The notes under the pieces are model-generated. The model was not told where the DNA came from, did no database searches, and was given only the letters and a program-made list of their open reading frames with translations. A stretch of DNA of 64,000 bases, from the NCBI GenBank assembly GCA_022419385.1, contig JAJUBI010000001.1, positions 5,084,001 to 5,148,000 of the forward strand, given 5' to 3'. The stretch comes from Paraconiothyrium sp. Pb-2020 (Eukaryota > Ascomycota > Dothideomycetes > Pleosporales > Didymosphaeriaceae). Both the position numbers and the translations under genes were made by a program. This document shows, one piece after another, positions 12,455-22,646 of the stretch; positions within the stretch are counted from its first letter, which is position 1, and each line of letters opens with the position of its first letter.

Positions 12455-13246
12455 ATGCTCCTCCTCGGCCTCACAGGCTCAATCGCAACTGGAAAATCCA
12501 CCGTCTCTTCCCTCCTTCGCGAACCACCGTACTCCCTGCCCATCATCGACGCCGACCTCATCGCCCGCCAGGTCGTTGAGCCCGGTACCCCAGGCTACAA
12601 CGCCATCGTGGACTACTTTCTGCCCACCACACCAGATCTACTCCTTGATGCACCGGGAAAACCGCTGAACCGCCCCTCCCTCGGCCGCCGCGTCTTCGGC
12701 GCAGGGGAAGAGCGTGAGCGCGATCGCAAGAAGCTCAACAGCATCGTGCATCCGGCTGTTAGGAAGCAGATGTACAAGCAGATGGTGTGGTCATATCTAC
12801 GAGGGAGCTGGGCCGTTGTGCTGGACGTTCCGCTGCTGTTCGAGAGCGGCTGGGAAAGATACTGCGGGACCATTCTGGTTGTAGGAGTCTCTGACCCTGC
12901 GATTCAGATCCAGCGTCTGCGCGCAAGGGATGCGCACTTGACTGAAGAGGATGCGAGGAATAGGGTTAGCAGTCAGGGCGACATTCGAGAGAAGGCAGAC
13001 AGATGTTTGAGAAGGGGGAAGGGAAGGGGTGTGGTGGTGTGGAATGATGGAGGAAAGAAGGAACTAGAGAAGGAAGTACAGAGGGTGATGGGCGAGATTA
13101 GGGCAAAGAGTCCAGCGTGGTGGAGTTTTCTGCTGTGGGCGTGTCCGCCGGTTGCAGTGGTTGCGGCAGGAGTGAGCTGGTATAGGATGAGGGGCGTACA
13201 GTTGACGTGGGAGGCGGAGAAGAGGCGAGAAAAGGCGAAGTTGTAG
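12455..13246 (+). CDS. Dephospho-CoA kinase with C-terminal membrane anchor
   Basis: The 263-residue protein phosphorylates the 3' hydroxyl of dephospho-CoA, the last step of coenzyme A synthesis. The P-loop GSIATGKST is at residues 8-16, followed by the family motifs IIDADLIARQVVEPG, the lid region with HPAVRKQM, and VLDVPLLFESGWE. The start at 12455 is chosen because it puts the P-loop at the usual distance from the N-terminus; an in-frame ATG at 12287 would add 56 unrelated residues. A hydrophobic segment near the C-terminus (about 222-243, WWSFLLWACPPVAVVAAGVS) followed by basic residues suggests tail anchoring, as in yeast and some other fungal CoaE homologues. No introns are needed. Confidence 0.92.
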   Translation: MLLLGLTGSIATGKSTVSSLLREPPYSLPIIDADLIARQVVEPGTPGYNAIVDYFLPTTPDLLLDAPGKPLNRPSLGRRVFGAGEERERDRKKLNSIVHPAVRKQMYKQMVWSYLRGSWAVVLDVPLLFESGWERYCGTILVVGVSDPAIQIQRLRARDAHLTEEDARNRVSSQGDIREKADRCLRRGKGRGVVVWNDGGKKELEKEVQRVMGEIRAKSPAWWSFLLWACPPVAVVAAGVSWYRMRGVQLTWEAEKRREKAKL

Positions 13247-13673
13247 AGAGACGGGGCATATAGGATACCCGACTTGCGCAGAAGTCACTTAGTGTTGTGT
13301 GTTGTTTGATAAGTTGGTCCCACGATGTCCCACGCACTGCAATTCCTCTTCCCCTTCACTAATCTACCAATCAAGTTAACAAACGGCTTAGTTCTTGTTT
13401 CTGGAGCAATGCGGTCAATGCAGCACCTTCGAAGACCTCTTTGGGAAAGTGCATTTGTCTTACCGCTGCACTCTGCGTCTTGGTGGTATTATCAACCCTC
13501 TGGCCGAGAGAAAACCTGTTCTTGACGTAAACAAACTCTGTCGCTACGGCGTCACCTTGGTGATAAGTCTCGTTACGGTTGCGAGAAAATCAAGCCGCCC
13601 ATCAGACTATCGTGAACCTAGAAAGTCGATTCAACGCTCTGTCTCTTTGTACCTTCCTCTGAAAACGATCACA
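13247..13673. other. Intergenic and leader of the Trp-rich protein
   Basis: The frame of the next gene is open from 13395, but the ATG at 13674, preceded by ACA and pyrimidine-rich leader sequence, is the more natural start. No other feature is seen. Confidence 0.4.
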
Positions 13674-15905
13674 ATGCAGGACACTCACACGACCCCATCC
13701 GACACCCTCACATCCGCGACCGCCCCGTCCCTCGTAGACGACGGCTTTGGTCTCTCTCGGCGCATGCCCTGTGGCAAGGGCCCCAACGCAATCGACAACT
13801 GGCTTTCGGACACCATCGCTTCCCCCGTTGCTCCATCCAATTCAGCCTACTCCGGCACTGTATATACCGGCAGCTTCATCGACGACGGCGCAGACATGTT
13901 CTATCCGAACAAAGTCATTCCTGGGTTTGGTGTAATGGATAAGCGATTTTACGGTAAAGGCAAGCCACGCAAAAGTAGCCAAGACGAAGAGTGGACGGTG
14001 GAGAAAGAGAAGGCGCTAGCGGGTGATATGTGGAGGAGTCTCGCTAAGATGCGAAGCATCGCGAGAGTTGAAATTAGCGATGGTAGTGAAGCTGAGAAGA
14101 GGCGAGAAAGGAAAAAGAAGAGAGAAGGCAAAGTGGGCATAGTTGAGGACGACGGTAGAGTGAGAATTATGAAACCTTTGGCCTGGGGAACATTTATTAT
14201 AGAAGGTGAAGATGGGAGGGTTGTGGTCGTTGATAGGGATGGGGAGTATGATTCTGGAAAGCCGAAAGAGAAGCAGGGTCTAGAAAAGCGGGAAAGGGAG
14301 CATGCGGAGCGAGTTGGGAAGACGAAGGCGAGGAAGCGTGAGAAGGCGGTCCACACGGCGAAGCAACGAGCGGAAGAAAATGCCAAGTTGTTGAGAGAGC
14401 GAGACGAGATCATGATGGCGCAAGAGCGAACAGCTGCCAGAGAACGACATGGTATGGGCAAACACAGCCGTCATGGATATCGTCAATCGTCTGCGAGACC
14501 CCTCATACCCATATCGGAAGCCGACACGACCGAAGAAAGCGCAACGAGCATCGCCTCACCCACGGAATTCTTCATGATCGGGGCGCAGAGCGGCTGGCCT
14601 TCAACGGTCCATATGGCTACGAAAGCAGCTGCAGCACCGCCGTCAGCTCCCGAGTCTCTTCCCGGCGCATGGCCGTCTCCACAGCCTTCACCGGACAAGT
14701 TCACACCTTCGGTGATGCCAGTGTCCACGCCCAGGGCCCTTTCGATGATTACTTCAGTGACCGAGTCCGAAGGATCGTGGAACGAACAGAAGTCATGTAT
14801 TCAAGAAGCCTCGGCTTTCAAGTTTCCTCCGTCAGCATCTTCCGTCGGTTACTCAGATGCGACGTCCTCGACTGTATCCGAGATTGCTCCGCAAGAGGCA
14901 CGCGGGAAGGCGGCCATATGGATCCTTGATGAAGACAAGCCGTCGGGGCGTGGGTCATCAAAGCGAGTAACATCCGTCAGTCGTTCCAGAGCAGGTTCCA
15001 TCGACACCTGGAAAGAGTGCGTGGACAATCGCTCCGCTCGTAATTCTTCCAGAAGACCCAAACCTCGTGAATCTTCCAGGGCTGGTTTCAATGATAGTTG
15101 GAAGCGAGAAATAGACGCGTTCGAATCGCGAGTTTCGCACAAGGCAACGCGCTCTCCTTCAACCCCTCCGGTTGCTTCGATATCAGCTTGGATCCCTGAT
15201 GATGCGGACGAACCTTCCGACTCTGTACATCCACCAAGCAAACCAGCTACTTCAAGGGTCTCTGCGTCTACCTGGGATCAGAAGGTACACCACGGCCCGG
15301 CGCCCTCGGTCTGGTCACATAAATCGGGTTCTCAAACCTCAATCGTCACGCCGTACTCGTGGAGACGGCAGGTCGAGGAAATGTCGGATCATTCTACAGT
15401 CGGGTCAAACGAATCACCTTCCCGGGTAAACTCTCCGATCCCATCAGATGAGCGCGGCAGTGATGGCGAAGGCATAGAAGAACGAGATCAGGATAGCCAC
15501 TCTGTGAAGACTCATTCGACATACCGAGCACCTACCGTGGAGGATGCATCGGACTCAGATGATGGTGCTCATGAGTGGGATTCTGCCTGGAGTATGGCCG
15601 ACCAGAACGACAATGAGGACGGAGGAAGCCAAGCTGGGGGGAACGGTGACCAACCGAGCATAGCAGGGAGTGCGAAGTGGAGTGGGAAGACTGGCTGGGG
15701 TGGGGACATTGCGCGGGGCGGCAGTGTGGCAGAGAGTGCGAAACGGAACGGCAGCGGGATGGGGAGTGCGAGTAGAGGTTGGAATGACAAGAGTGGGTAT
15801 GAGGAGACTAACGATACATGGCTCAATGCGGAGGTGGGAGGTGTCAAGTTTCGGGAGGCTGAGTGGAAGAGGGCAGCACCGGAGGGATCATGGAGAGATG
15901 TGTGA
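13674..15905 (+). CDS. Uncharacterised disordered protein with coiled coil and recurrent Trp motifs
   Basis: I do not recognise this 743-residue single-exon protein. Residues 1-100 are globular-looking (DDGFGLSRRMPCGKGPNAID, IPGFGVMDKRFYGKGK). A strongly basic/acidic coiled coil covers about 110-270 (RRERKKKREGK, AEKREREHAERVGKTKARKRE-type sequence). The rest is Ser/Pro/Asp-rich and probably disordered. Tryptophans recur in short, similar contexts: AGSIDTWKECV, AGFNDSWKREI, ISAWIPDD, SASTWDQKV, TPYSWRRQVEE, AKWSGKTGWGGD, SRGWNDKSG, NDTWLNAE, EGSWRDV. Several are flanked by Gly or Ser. The upstream start at 13395 would add 93 residues of unlikely composition. No catalytic domain is visible. 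It is probably lineage-specific; a scaffold or RNA-granule role is only conceivable. Confidence 0.75.
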   Translation: MQDTHTTPSDTLTSATAPSLVDDGFGLSRRMPCGKGPNAIDNWLSDTIASPVAPSNSAYSGTVYTGSFIDDGADMFYPNKVIPGFGVMDKRFYGKGKPRKSSQDEEWTVEKEKALAGDMWRSLAKMRSIARVEISDGSEAEKRRERKKKREGKVGIVEDDGRVRIMKPLAWGTFIIEGEDGRVVVVDRDGEYDSGKPKEKQGLEKREREHAERVGKTKARKREKAVHTAKQRAEENAKLLRERDEIMMAQERTAARERHGMGKHSRHGYRQSSARPLIPISEADTTEESATSIASPTEFFMIGAQSGWPSTVHMATKAAAAPPSAPESLPGAWPSPQPSPDKFTPSVMPVSTPRALSMITSVTESEGSWNEQKSCIQEASAFKFPPSASSVGYSDATSSTVSEIAPQEARGKAAIWILDEDKPSGRGSSKRVTSVSRSRAGSIDTWKECVDNRSARNSSRRPKPRESSRAGFNDSWKREIDAFESRVSHKATRSPSTPPVASISAWIPDDADEPSDSVHPPSKPATSRVSASTWDQKVHHGPAPSVWSHKSGSQTSIVTPYSWRRQVEEMSDHSTVGSNESPSRVNSPIPSDERGSDGEGIEERDQDSHSVKTHSTYRAPTVEDASDSDDGAHEWDSAWSMADQNDNEDGGSQAGGNGDQPSIAGSAKWSGKTGWGGDIARGGSVAESAKRNGSGMGSASRGWNDKSGYEETNDTWLNAEVGGVKFREAEWKRAAPEGSWRDV

Positions 15906-16850
15906 TGCGGAGCAAATATGACCACTGGAAGGCGTGCCGTTAGATAACGAAGGCATACTTTGAGGATAGGCGGACAGGTCGGCTGGTAAGAAATGACGTG
16001 CAATGCGACTTGTATACTGGGTGCTATAGTTCCGCTCAGCACCCTGTCCCAGACCAGCCATGAGACGAAAGGCGCTGCAGGCAATTGTGAATCAAGTCCG
16101 TAGTAGGAAGATGATGGCGTTGGAGCGTCATGAGCAGCCAAAGAAGGACCTCGATTGCGTGCATGGCGCGCGAGGCTCGAGTGCATACTGCCTCGACGCG
16201 GTCGCTCGCAGCGGCATGGCGCATAGAGGGCGCGTTGAAAAGGAGGGCCAGCTGCAGGTATGGTCGACGACCCAGCCTCTACGAACGGCAGCCAGCCAAA
16301 GACATGGCATGGACGCGGGCAGCATGCGCGTGTGCAAACGGGTTCGCAGTTCTGCGTTCGTGGTCCGATCGTGTTCGGTGGCGCACGCGCACATCCAATG
16401 GCTTCGGCAGGGCGTTGATGAGGTGCCGGGGCCTGCGCCTTGGACGTGCCCGCAAGTGGGGACCTGGACGCGAAGACGGCCGCCCCCTCGCCTGTCTGGA
16501 GAGAACGCGCTAGGCCTACGCGTAGAGACACTCTATACCCTACTCCGCCGCCCGCCGCTCCTGGCTTCTTCTTTCTCCTCTCGTGCGTCCGCCTTGTTGC
16601 CTTGCTGCTTCGCTGTCTGTCTGTCTGTCTGTCTTTGTTTGCGATTGGGATTCCACGGGGACTCCACGAACGAAGAAAGCAGAGAGGCGTTGCTCCGACG
16701 ACTGCACCGGTCCACCGCGTTTCTTCCACGCCAGGCGTCTCCCATCTCAACTCGACACAACGTCTGCACAACCGGCACTCTTGCTGAACAGATCCACGTA
16801 TTCACTTCGCTCTCGAGTCGCTTCGTCCAGGGACATCGACACTTCTCGCA
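15906..16850. other. Intergenic; GC-rich promoter of the KEN-box protein
   Basis: Several long open frames on both strands reflect high GC and lack family signals. The last 250 bases are a pyrimidine-rich leader. Confidence 0.45.
16613..16634 (+). repeat. (CTGT)n microsatellite
   Basis: Five perfect CTGT units plus CT lie in the pyrimidine-rich leader of the downstream gene, about 220 nt before its ATG. Confidence 0.85.
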
Positions 16851-18120
16851 ATGGCCCTCTTTACGCGCCAGCCCTTCGCCGAGCTAGGCGCCCCACGCCT
16901 CCAGGCCCTCCATAGCGCGAAGAACAGGCAGAATGGTAAGCAGTCGACCTCCGCAGTCGACCCCGTAATCGCTAAGCGCGTGACCTCCAGCTCTCACGCC
17001 TGATTCCAACTCCAAGTTTGCGTCTCCACTCAAGCCAAGCCCCACTGCATCGACGGGGAAGCGTAGCCGTGGGCCTGCCATCTTCGAGGATGAAGATTCC
17101 GAAAACGTCGATCCCTCCATCTTCAACTCACCCACCAAGAAGTCCAGGACAACCGACGGATCCTCGAAGCCCTCCAAGTTCTCCCTAGTGCCCTCGCCGC
17201 TAAAAGCAAGGGAGCCCCTCACCGCCTCACCTTGCATCCCATCTATACGCAAGGCTCTCTCATCGCCAAACACCACGACCTCCACGCCTATCAACCACAG
17301 CCGCGGATCGCCCAAGCACAAGCGCATCGGAGCCCTGTCCAAGCGCCGCGCTTCAACCTCGCCTTTCCGCCGCGTCGATCCTCCTTCCTTCTCAGCCCAC
17401 AGCAGCCCCGCTCTCCCCTTCTCCATCGACGCCGCTCTCAGCGGAACCATCCCTAATTACACGCCTAAGCATGTCGCTACTCCCACCCCAGCGCCTGTTC
17501 CTGACTTTGCTCCTGCCGCATCGTCAAATCATGTCGAAGACTCGATGCCCAAGTCGTGGTTCTTTGAGATCCACGAGGACACCCCCGAGCAGGAAGCCGC
17601 CAACCTGATGGAGCACTCTGCTTCTGTGTTGGACATCTCATCTGATGATGATGCAGCGACCAAGGCCCGCAACGAGGACCTTGAGCGCGGGAAGGAGAAT
17701 ATCCCGCCGCCGGACTTCACTCTCTCCCAAAGCCAACCTCGCAGCCCCTCCTTGGATTCTGCTGTACCAGGAGCAGGTGTGAAGATGCCGAGGTTGAGGG
17801 AGGTCAAGCAGGATGCCATGGATGAGGACCGCAAGCCGTTGGGAGATTTACCTGCAGCTGAGTTCTACGGCGACGGGTGTGATGCTAAGACTTTTGTCAC
17901 CGTCGATGCGGGGATTGAGCGGCCGAGTGGGCTGAGCAAAGAATTCGAATTCAACTGTCCGACGCCAGAGAAGGCTCCACCGGCCCCCATAGAAGAGCCT
18001 TTGGAAAAGGCAGAAGAGGCAGTCGCCGTGCATGCGGATGAGAATGACGTTTCCATTGCTCAAGAGGAAGCCGCACTTTCTGCTTCAGAACCGCATGTGG
18101 TCGTGAGCGAGGCTCTTTGA
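16851..18120 (+). CDS. Conserved disordered protein with KEN box and many SP/TP sites (likely cell-cycle related)
   Basis: Exons 16851-16935 and 16991-18120 encode 404 residues; the junction reads KNRQN-ALTPDSNSKF in phase. The N-terminus MALFTRQPFAEL precedes a Ser/Pro-rich basic region with many proline-directed sites (SPLKPS, NSPTKKSR, SPFRR). The core conserved-looking blocks are SIDAALSGTIPNYTPK and SWFFEIHEDTPEQEAANLME followed by SVLDISSDDDA. A KEN box in GKENIPPPDF and a second ENVDP element occur; KEN motifs recruit APC/C-Cdh1 in known substrates. I do not know a name for this family. No enzymatic fold is visible. The architecture (KEN degron, CDK-type sites, disordered chain, acidic C-terminus) suggests a cell-cycle-regulated protein, which is inference. 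Confidence 0.8.
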
Positions 18121-18688
18121 TGAGCCATTTTCTTCGTGGTTTGGGCCTTACCTAATGTTTCTTACGATGGACGATTGCGATGGTCGGCGTTGCTACGGGA
18201 TATGCTGCGACGCCTCTGGTCTTGTTCTACATTTCTGGTCTGGTCTGGTTTGGTTGTACATCATGGCGCTTTCGAGCTCTTGAGCGATACCTGGTTCTAT
18301 TGGTCTGATACTTGGGCGTTACTGCTTAGCGAGTCACTTCCTTGAATCTCATGCGATTGTTTGTTGACATGCAAATTTGTTCTGGTGTTGTTTTGATGCT
18401 GGTGTTGATGCAATGATAGCGGCTATGCGCGAGGATGACGCGTGCTGGGACAGTCGGCGTCTCGCAGCGGACGCGAGTGTGTCGTGTGAGTGGTGGTTAA
18501 GCGCCCGACAATTTGAAGCTCAAAGGCCCGGCACGTGCCCGGATAGGCAACACGGCGCTCATACTAGGAAATTGTGCTGTTAAAGGAATCTATGCAAGGG
18601 TGTGTGCCACACCTACTCTTCACTATAATCCGAAGGTTCGTCGCCTCACACTCCACGAGCGCCCGTCACGTCCCCAATGCGACATTCG
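18121..18688. other. Intergenic, 3' UTR side
   Basis: T/G-rich sequence (TGGTTTGGTTGT, TTGTTCTGGTGTTG) right after the KEN-box gene looks like 3' UTR. Nothing else is seen. Confidence 0.4.
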
Positions 18689-19600
18689 TCAAAATCCTTG
18701 AGCATACACACAAGCTACCGTCTCCATTGTATCTTTCATAAACTTGTGGCCCGCGTGCTCACGTAAGAAGATCGCCCATGGTATTTCGAGCTCATTTGAG
18801 CGACGGACCCAGCATGCATGAATGTTCTTCATATTTCGGATAAGATTGCTTAGTCGTATACGCCCCGCCTGCCAGTAGCTGTCTATGCAGACTTCCGCTA
18901 GCTTCAGCACTCTCAAGTGTTTGAAAGCCATTTCCAGATCCGTCCAAAAGCCAGCCAGTGCTAGAGATTCCCGGATTGATTCGACAATAGTGAAGACGCC
19001 CAGATGATGCAGGTTAGGCTAAGCTTTTGCCGGGGATATTATCTCGGCACCGAAGCAGAAAGACCGTCGATGGCTCGATTACCAAAGTCGTGACATTGCT
19101 AAGATACAGTGGATGCGATAGTGGCCACTTTTCGAACGCGTTCTTCAACACTTGACTCCAAAGGCTACAGGTTCGCAGACGTAGAGGAGGTTTGTGGTTT
19201 CGGAAAGCAGCATCACAATATCGGCTGTAAGCTTCGTATCACAATTGCTATTTACCTCATCCGAATGTACCTAATCGACCTGTTCTATCCGCAACTTGTG
19301 CATGCTTTTGCAGATATCGACATCTTTGGAGAGGCACGCGATCGCTTCACGATTCGTGTCCCATTGGCTCGGTTGACGATTGACGTTTGGAGGCTCAACC
19401 AAAACAATATACTTCATGAGAAGAGATCGCAAAAGGCATTGGAGTCGTCGATTCACAAAGTTCAGATTTTACAACAGTGTTGGTTTAAGGACCATGTGAC
19501 GAGTCTCGCATTCGTCTTTGACTAGGCAATCGATGATGTTCAACAACAGCTCGTTACTAAGAGTTGTCAACGATGGCTGACGTCGGAATTTTAGATGCAT
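18689..19600 (-). pseudogene. Decayed F-box protein gene
   Basis: Read on the minus strand from an ATG at 19600, the frame begins with an F-box-like start (PSLTTLSNELLLNIIDCL). It then continues through in-frame stops: TAA at 19469-19471 and TAG at 19271-19273, and a TGA shortly after AFGVKC. Between the stops the sequence still reads like an F-box/LRR-type fungal protein (NFVNRRLQCLLRSLLMKYIV; CEPVAFGVKC). A piece in another frame (LKNAFEKWPLSHPLYLSNVT, 19013-19148) shows a frameshift. The original frame resumes with FKHLRVLKLAEVCIDSYW and ends at 18689. Two of the stops are TAA and TAG where CAA or CAG would give Gln, compatible with C-to-T mutation. No intact product is possible without several repairs. 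Confidence 0.75.
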
Positions 19601-19990
19601 GTTGACGGGTGTAGGCATCTCCATGTGACAGCTTCCTAAACCAGATGTAGTAATCCAGGCTGAACAGGGCGCTTTACAGCCCCAATTCCCGTGCGTAGCG
19701 GAAAGTGTAGACCGCAGCCTAGAACTTGGATCACACCGTGATAAAATTGTGATGTGTGCAACCGTTCGAAGCTGACTCCGAAATGATTTGCGATGAGGTA
19801 TCGTATCCAGCAATGTATATCTTCGATCCTACGCATGCATCTTTGGGTAGATTCGTTTTCTTGACGACTAGAATTACAGCTTCGTCTTCAGACTCTGACC
19901 TCTTGTCCCAATAATCATTGTCAACAAAAGGTACATCAAAAGCAAATGGTATCACCAAACAAAAAAATCCCATCCTTACCGCCTCTCTTA
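19601..19990. other. Intergenic between F-box pseudogene and PAN-like membrane protein
   Basis: No recognisable feature. It may include degraded upstream sequence of the pseudogene and the 3' UTR of the minus-strand gene ending at 19991. Confidence 0.35.
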
Positions 19991-20915
19991 TCACGCCTCC
20001 ACCAACCAAGCCAGTGTAACAGTAGGGCTCTTCGAAAACCCATCCTTCTCCACCCCCAGCTTCAACCAGCAATTCGCCCCGCCATTGACATTGTATTGAT
20101 GGCTCAAATCTTCGGCCAGTGCCACACCCTTACATGGTGTATTTGTCTTATTGCCTACGTTGTACGAGCTGCACGCATCGATGCAGGCCTGTAACGTGTA
20201 AGCTGTGAACCACATGATGTCGTTGTTCCCGAAATCGGTGTCCTCTTGACAGTTGTACCGGTCGGTGGTGGAGCTGCCAACGTCGGAAGAGGAAATGATA
20301 GAGCTAGGGCAGGAGTTGTCTATTCGAAGAATTTCAGAAGGGGATTTCGGAACGTAGGGCGGTTCGGTGGAGGAGGTTGATGTGGGTGTAGGCGCGGAAG
20401 TGGAGCAGGCTGTGGCCGTTACTGTGACTGTTTCTTTGGCTGACGTTTGGTTGGTAGATCGTGCGTTGTCTCTGAGGGAGGTTAGTCGTGTCGAAGTGGC
20501 TTTAGAGGTCGCTCGACACCATGCTTGCGAAACGTAGTTCGCTAGGCGCTTGGGATGGAAGAATAAATTTACCAATAGCGAAAACATACCTTGCATTATT
20601 CACTGCGATGGAGCCGCCTACACCTCCTCCTACTGCTGCGGCCACCACCACTATAGCGAGTATGATCGCGAGCCAGAACGTTGACCTTCGTACACCGCAG
20701 ATGAGAGTTGTACTCTGTGCTACGTTTCGATCCTCCCCATTGACTGGTGCGTATTCGCCTTTTAAGGGCAACTGTTGATGCTGTTCTACATGGTGATATG
20801 GAGCAGCATAGTGTTGACTCGCTGCAGATGCTGAGTGATCGACCTCGAGACCCGTTGGTGACGACGCAACCTCGGGCAGGTTGGACATGTCTATTGTACG
20901 AACCGAAGACTCCAA
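19991..20915 (-). CDS. Single-pass (type II) membrane protein with Cys-rich PAN/apple-like ectodomain
   Basis: Two exons (20915-20590, 20471-19991 on the minus strand) encode 268 residues. The N-terminal 79 residues are polar and lack a signal peptide. One hydrophobic helix (about 80-104, FWLAIILAIVVVAAAVGGGV) follows basic RR residues, predicting a cytosolic N-terminus. A Thr/Ser-rich stalk (TVTVTATACSTSAPTPTSTS) leads to a domain with paired cysteines: DNSCPSS, RYNCQED, LQACIDACSSYN, TPCKGVAL, ANCWLKLG. That spacing resembles PAN/apple-like folds seen in fungal surface proteins. The architecture (proline-rich tail, helix, stalk, Cys domain) is common in Pezizomycotina and of unknown role; wall sensing or carbohydrate binding is plausible but unproven. 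The GTATGT donor and phase at the junction are clear. Confidence 0.8.
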
Positions 20916-21283
20916 GAAAACAAGATGTAGTACCAGGTTGCGCGATCCGCGAGGGCGGACCTTGCAGTTTTAAGGCCCATGGAATTGGGTGTTACAGGAT
21001 TGCTTTTCTTGTCGGTATGGACTCAGACGCACATATGCGAGATTATGTTTGGCCAATGACTGATTGTCAATTTACGCCCAGCGAGGCGCAAGGTGGGCGA
21101 AGCTCTTCGGGTTGGCTGTCGGTTGGAGGCCTGGGACCTAAGCGGTGTTGCGACTGGGGGCTGGAACATACGCACGAGATGCTGATACGCCTCACATCCG
21201 AGCAGAGCCTCATAAGGCGGGAGCAAGGGGCTACGCAGAATGATTCGATCAGTCTTTGAGTTCTCGAAAACACTTATATGTCC
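20916..21283. other. Intergenic: promoter of the PAN-like protein and 3' side of the oxygenase
   Basis: No further feature is recognised. Confidence 0.35.
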
Positions 21284-22484
21284 CTATTTCGCCCCGTCCT
21301 TCTCGAAGACTTCCTTGTTCCCATAGAAGCCCGCCCCATCCTTCGTCGTAGCATTCAGTCGCTCAAGAATATATTCTCCTGCTCCGATCGGTCGGTATTT
21401 TGGTTTCTCTCCTTCTTTCAAGCATGTCGGCAGCGTTTCAATAACTTCCTCGTAATTCACAGAGAAAAAGAATGGTACGCTATATCTGACCTGGTTGCTT
21501 CTGTTAACGACGCGATGAATGGTGGACTTGTAGACATCGTTTGTCCATCGCATCATGAAGTCTGCGACGTTGATAATGAACGCGTCGGGAATGTGTGTCG
21601 CAGCGTACCAGTGACCCGATGGTTTGAGGATCTCTAGACCAGGCGTAGTAGAAGAAAGCAAGAGTGTAAAACACTCGTAATCGGAGTGGGCGCCCAAACC
21701 GATTCGTTCCTTCTGTTGGGTGGGGTCTGATACGTTGGGTTGAGGAGTCTTAGGTGGAGGGTAGTAAAGCAAGCGTGCGATACCTCCCGGGTGCGTGATC
21801 ATAGGATCGAAGTGATTCTCCGGTAAATCTAATGAAAGCGCAAAGAGTCTGAACATATGTCGAGCAAGGTTCAGTACCTAGCACGCATTAGCCGAGATCG
21901 CATGCGACCCGTCAGGGCAAACCCACAGCACCATAATACTCGCCAACACCCTCATAAAATCCCGGTATTTCCGCTTCATTCGGCCAACGGTTCGCTTTCT
22001 CATCACTTCCATCTAGATTTCTGTATTTCCCGTCTCCACCACTGTGGTCTAAGCCCTCTTCATATCCAAAGTTGAAACCCTCCTTCGACTCCAAGTCGCC
22101 AGCAAGCGAGGTATATTCACTAGGCTCCCACCCATACCCGTACTTACTCTTTTTGATATGTAAATCTTGTTTGGAGGCTAGAGGCAATTTGAAGAAGCGC
22201 TCTGCTTGCTGCAAGATAGACTGCAGAGTACTGGAAGGGATGCCGTGGTGCGTTATATAGAAGAAGCCTGAGGTAGTACACGCTTGGCGGATCTGCAAGG
22301 CTACTGACTTTCGATCGTTCAGTGATGGGGAGAATGACGGCGTAAGATCAATCACAGGAATTATGAAGTCGGCATCGCTTATCGTGTCTTTGACTGCCAG
22401 ACGGGACTCAAGGTATGTTGTTGAGCGGGCTTCTTGCTTGGTGATCGACTCAGGTGCAATGGACTGAACGGTAGTTGTGGCCAT
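21284..22484 (-). CDS. 2-oxoglutarate/Fe(II)-dependent dioxygenase (isopenicillin-N-synthase-like)
   Basis: Exons 22484-21927 and 21877-21284 (minus) encode 383 residues; the 49-nt intron has a GTGGGT donor, and the junction reads YYGA-VLNLARHMFRLFAL. The N-terminal DIOX_N region carries IPVIDLTPSF and TSGFFYITHHGIP. The iron ligands are His250 and Asp252 (GAHSDYECF) and His307 (STIHRVVN); Arg317 and Ser319 (RYSVPFFF) bind 2-oxoglutarate. The start at 22484 (MATTTVQSIAP) is preferred to one at 22565, which adds 27 residues including a Leu run. The enzyme probably hydroxylates or desaturates a small molecule; the substrate is unknown. It lies 162 nt downstream of the GMC oxidoreductase on the same strand, and co-regulation is possible. 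Confidence 0.9.
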
Positions 22485-22646
22485 ACTGAACCTTGAGACT
22501 TGTTGTCTTTCGGTCGATGTTGTGAGAGAGGTTTCTATTAGTAGGAGGAGAGTTGAAGATAACATAGAGTTTTAGTCTAGTACGCTTTCCCGATATGGCA
22601 AGCTCCTTTAGCAAGGGTGGGGTAAGTATGTGTTGATAACTACCCC

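Noticed and set aside
15569..16771. 400-codon open frame on the minus strand
   Set aside because: It runs antisense to the 3' end of the Trp-rich protein gene and into the promoter of the KEN-box gene. Its Pro/Ser/Leu-rich translation looks like GC-driven noise.
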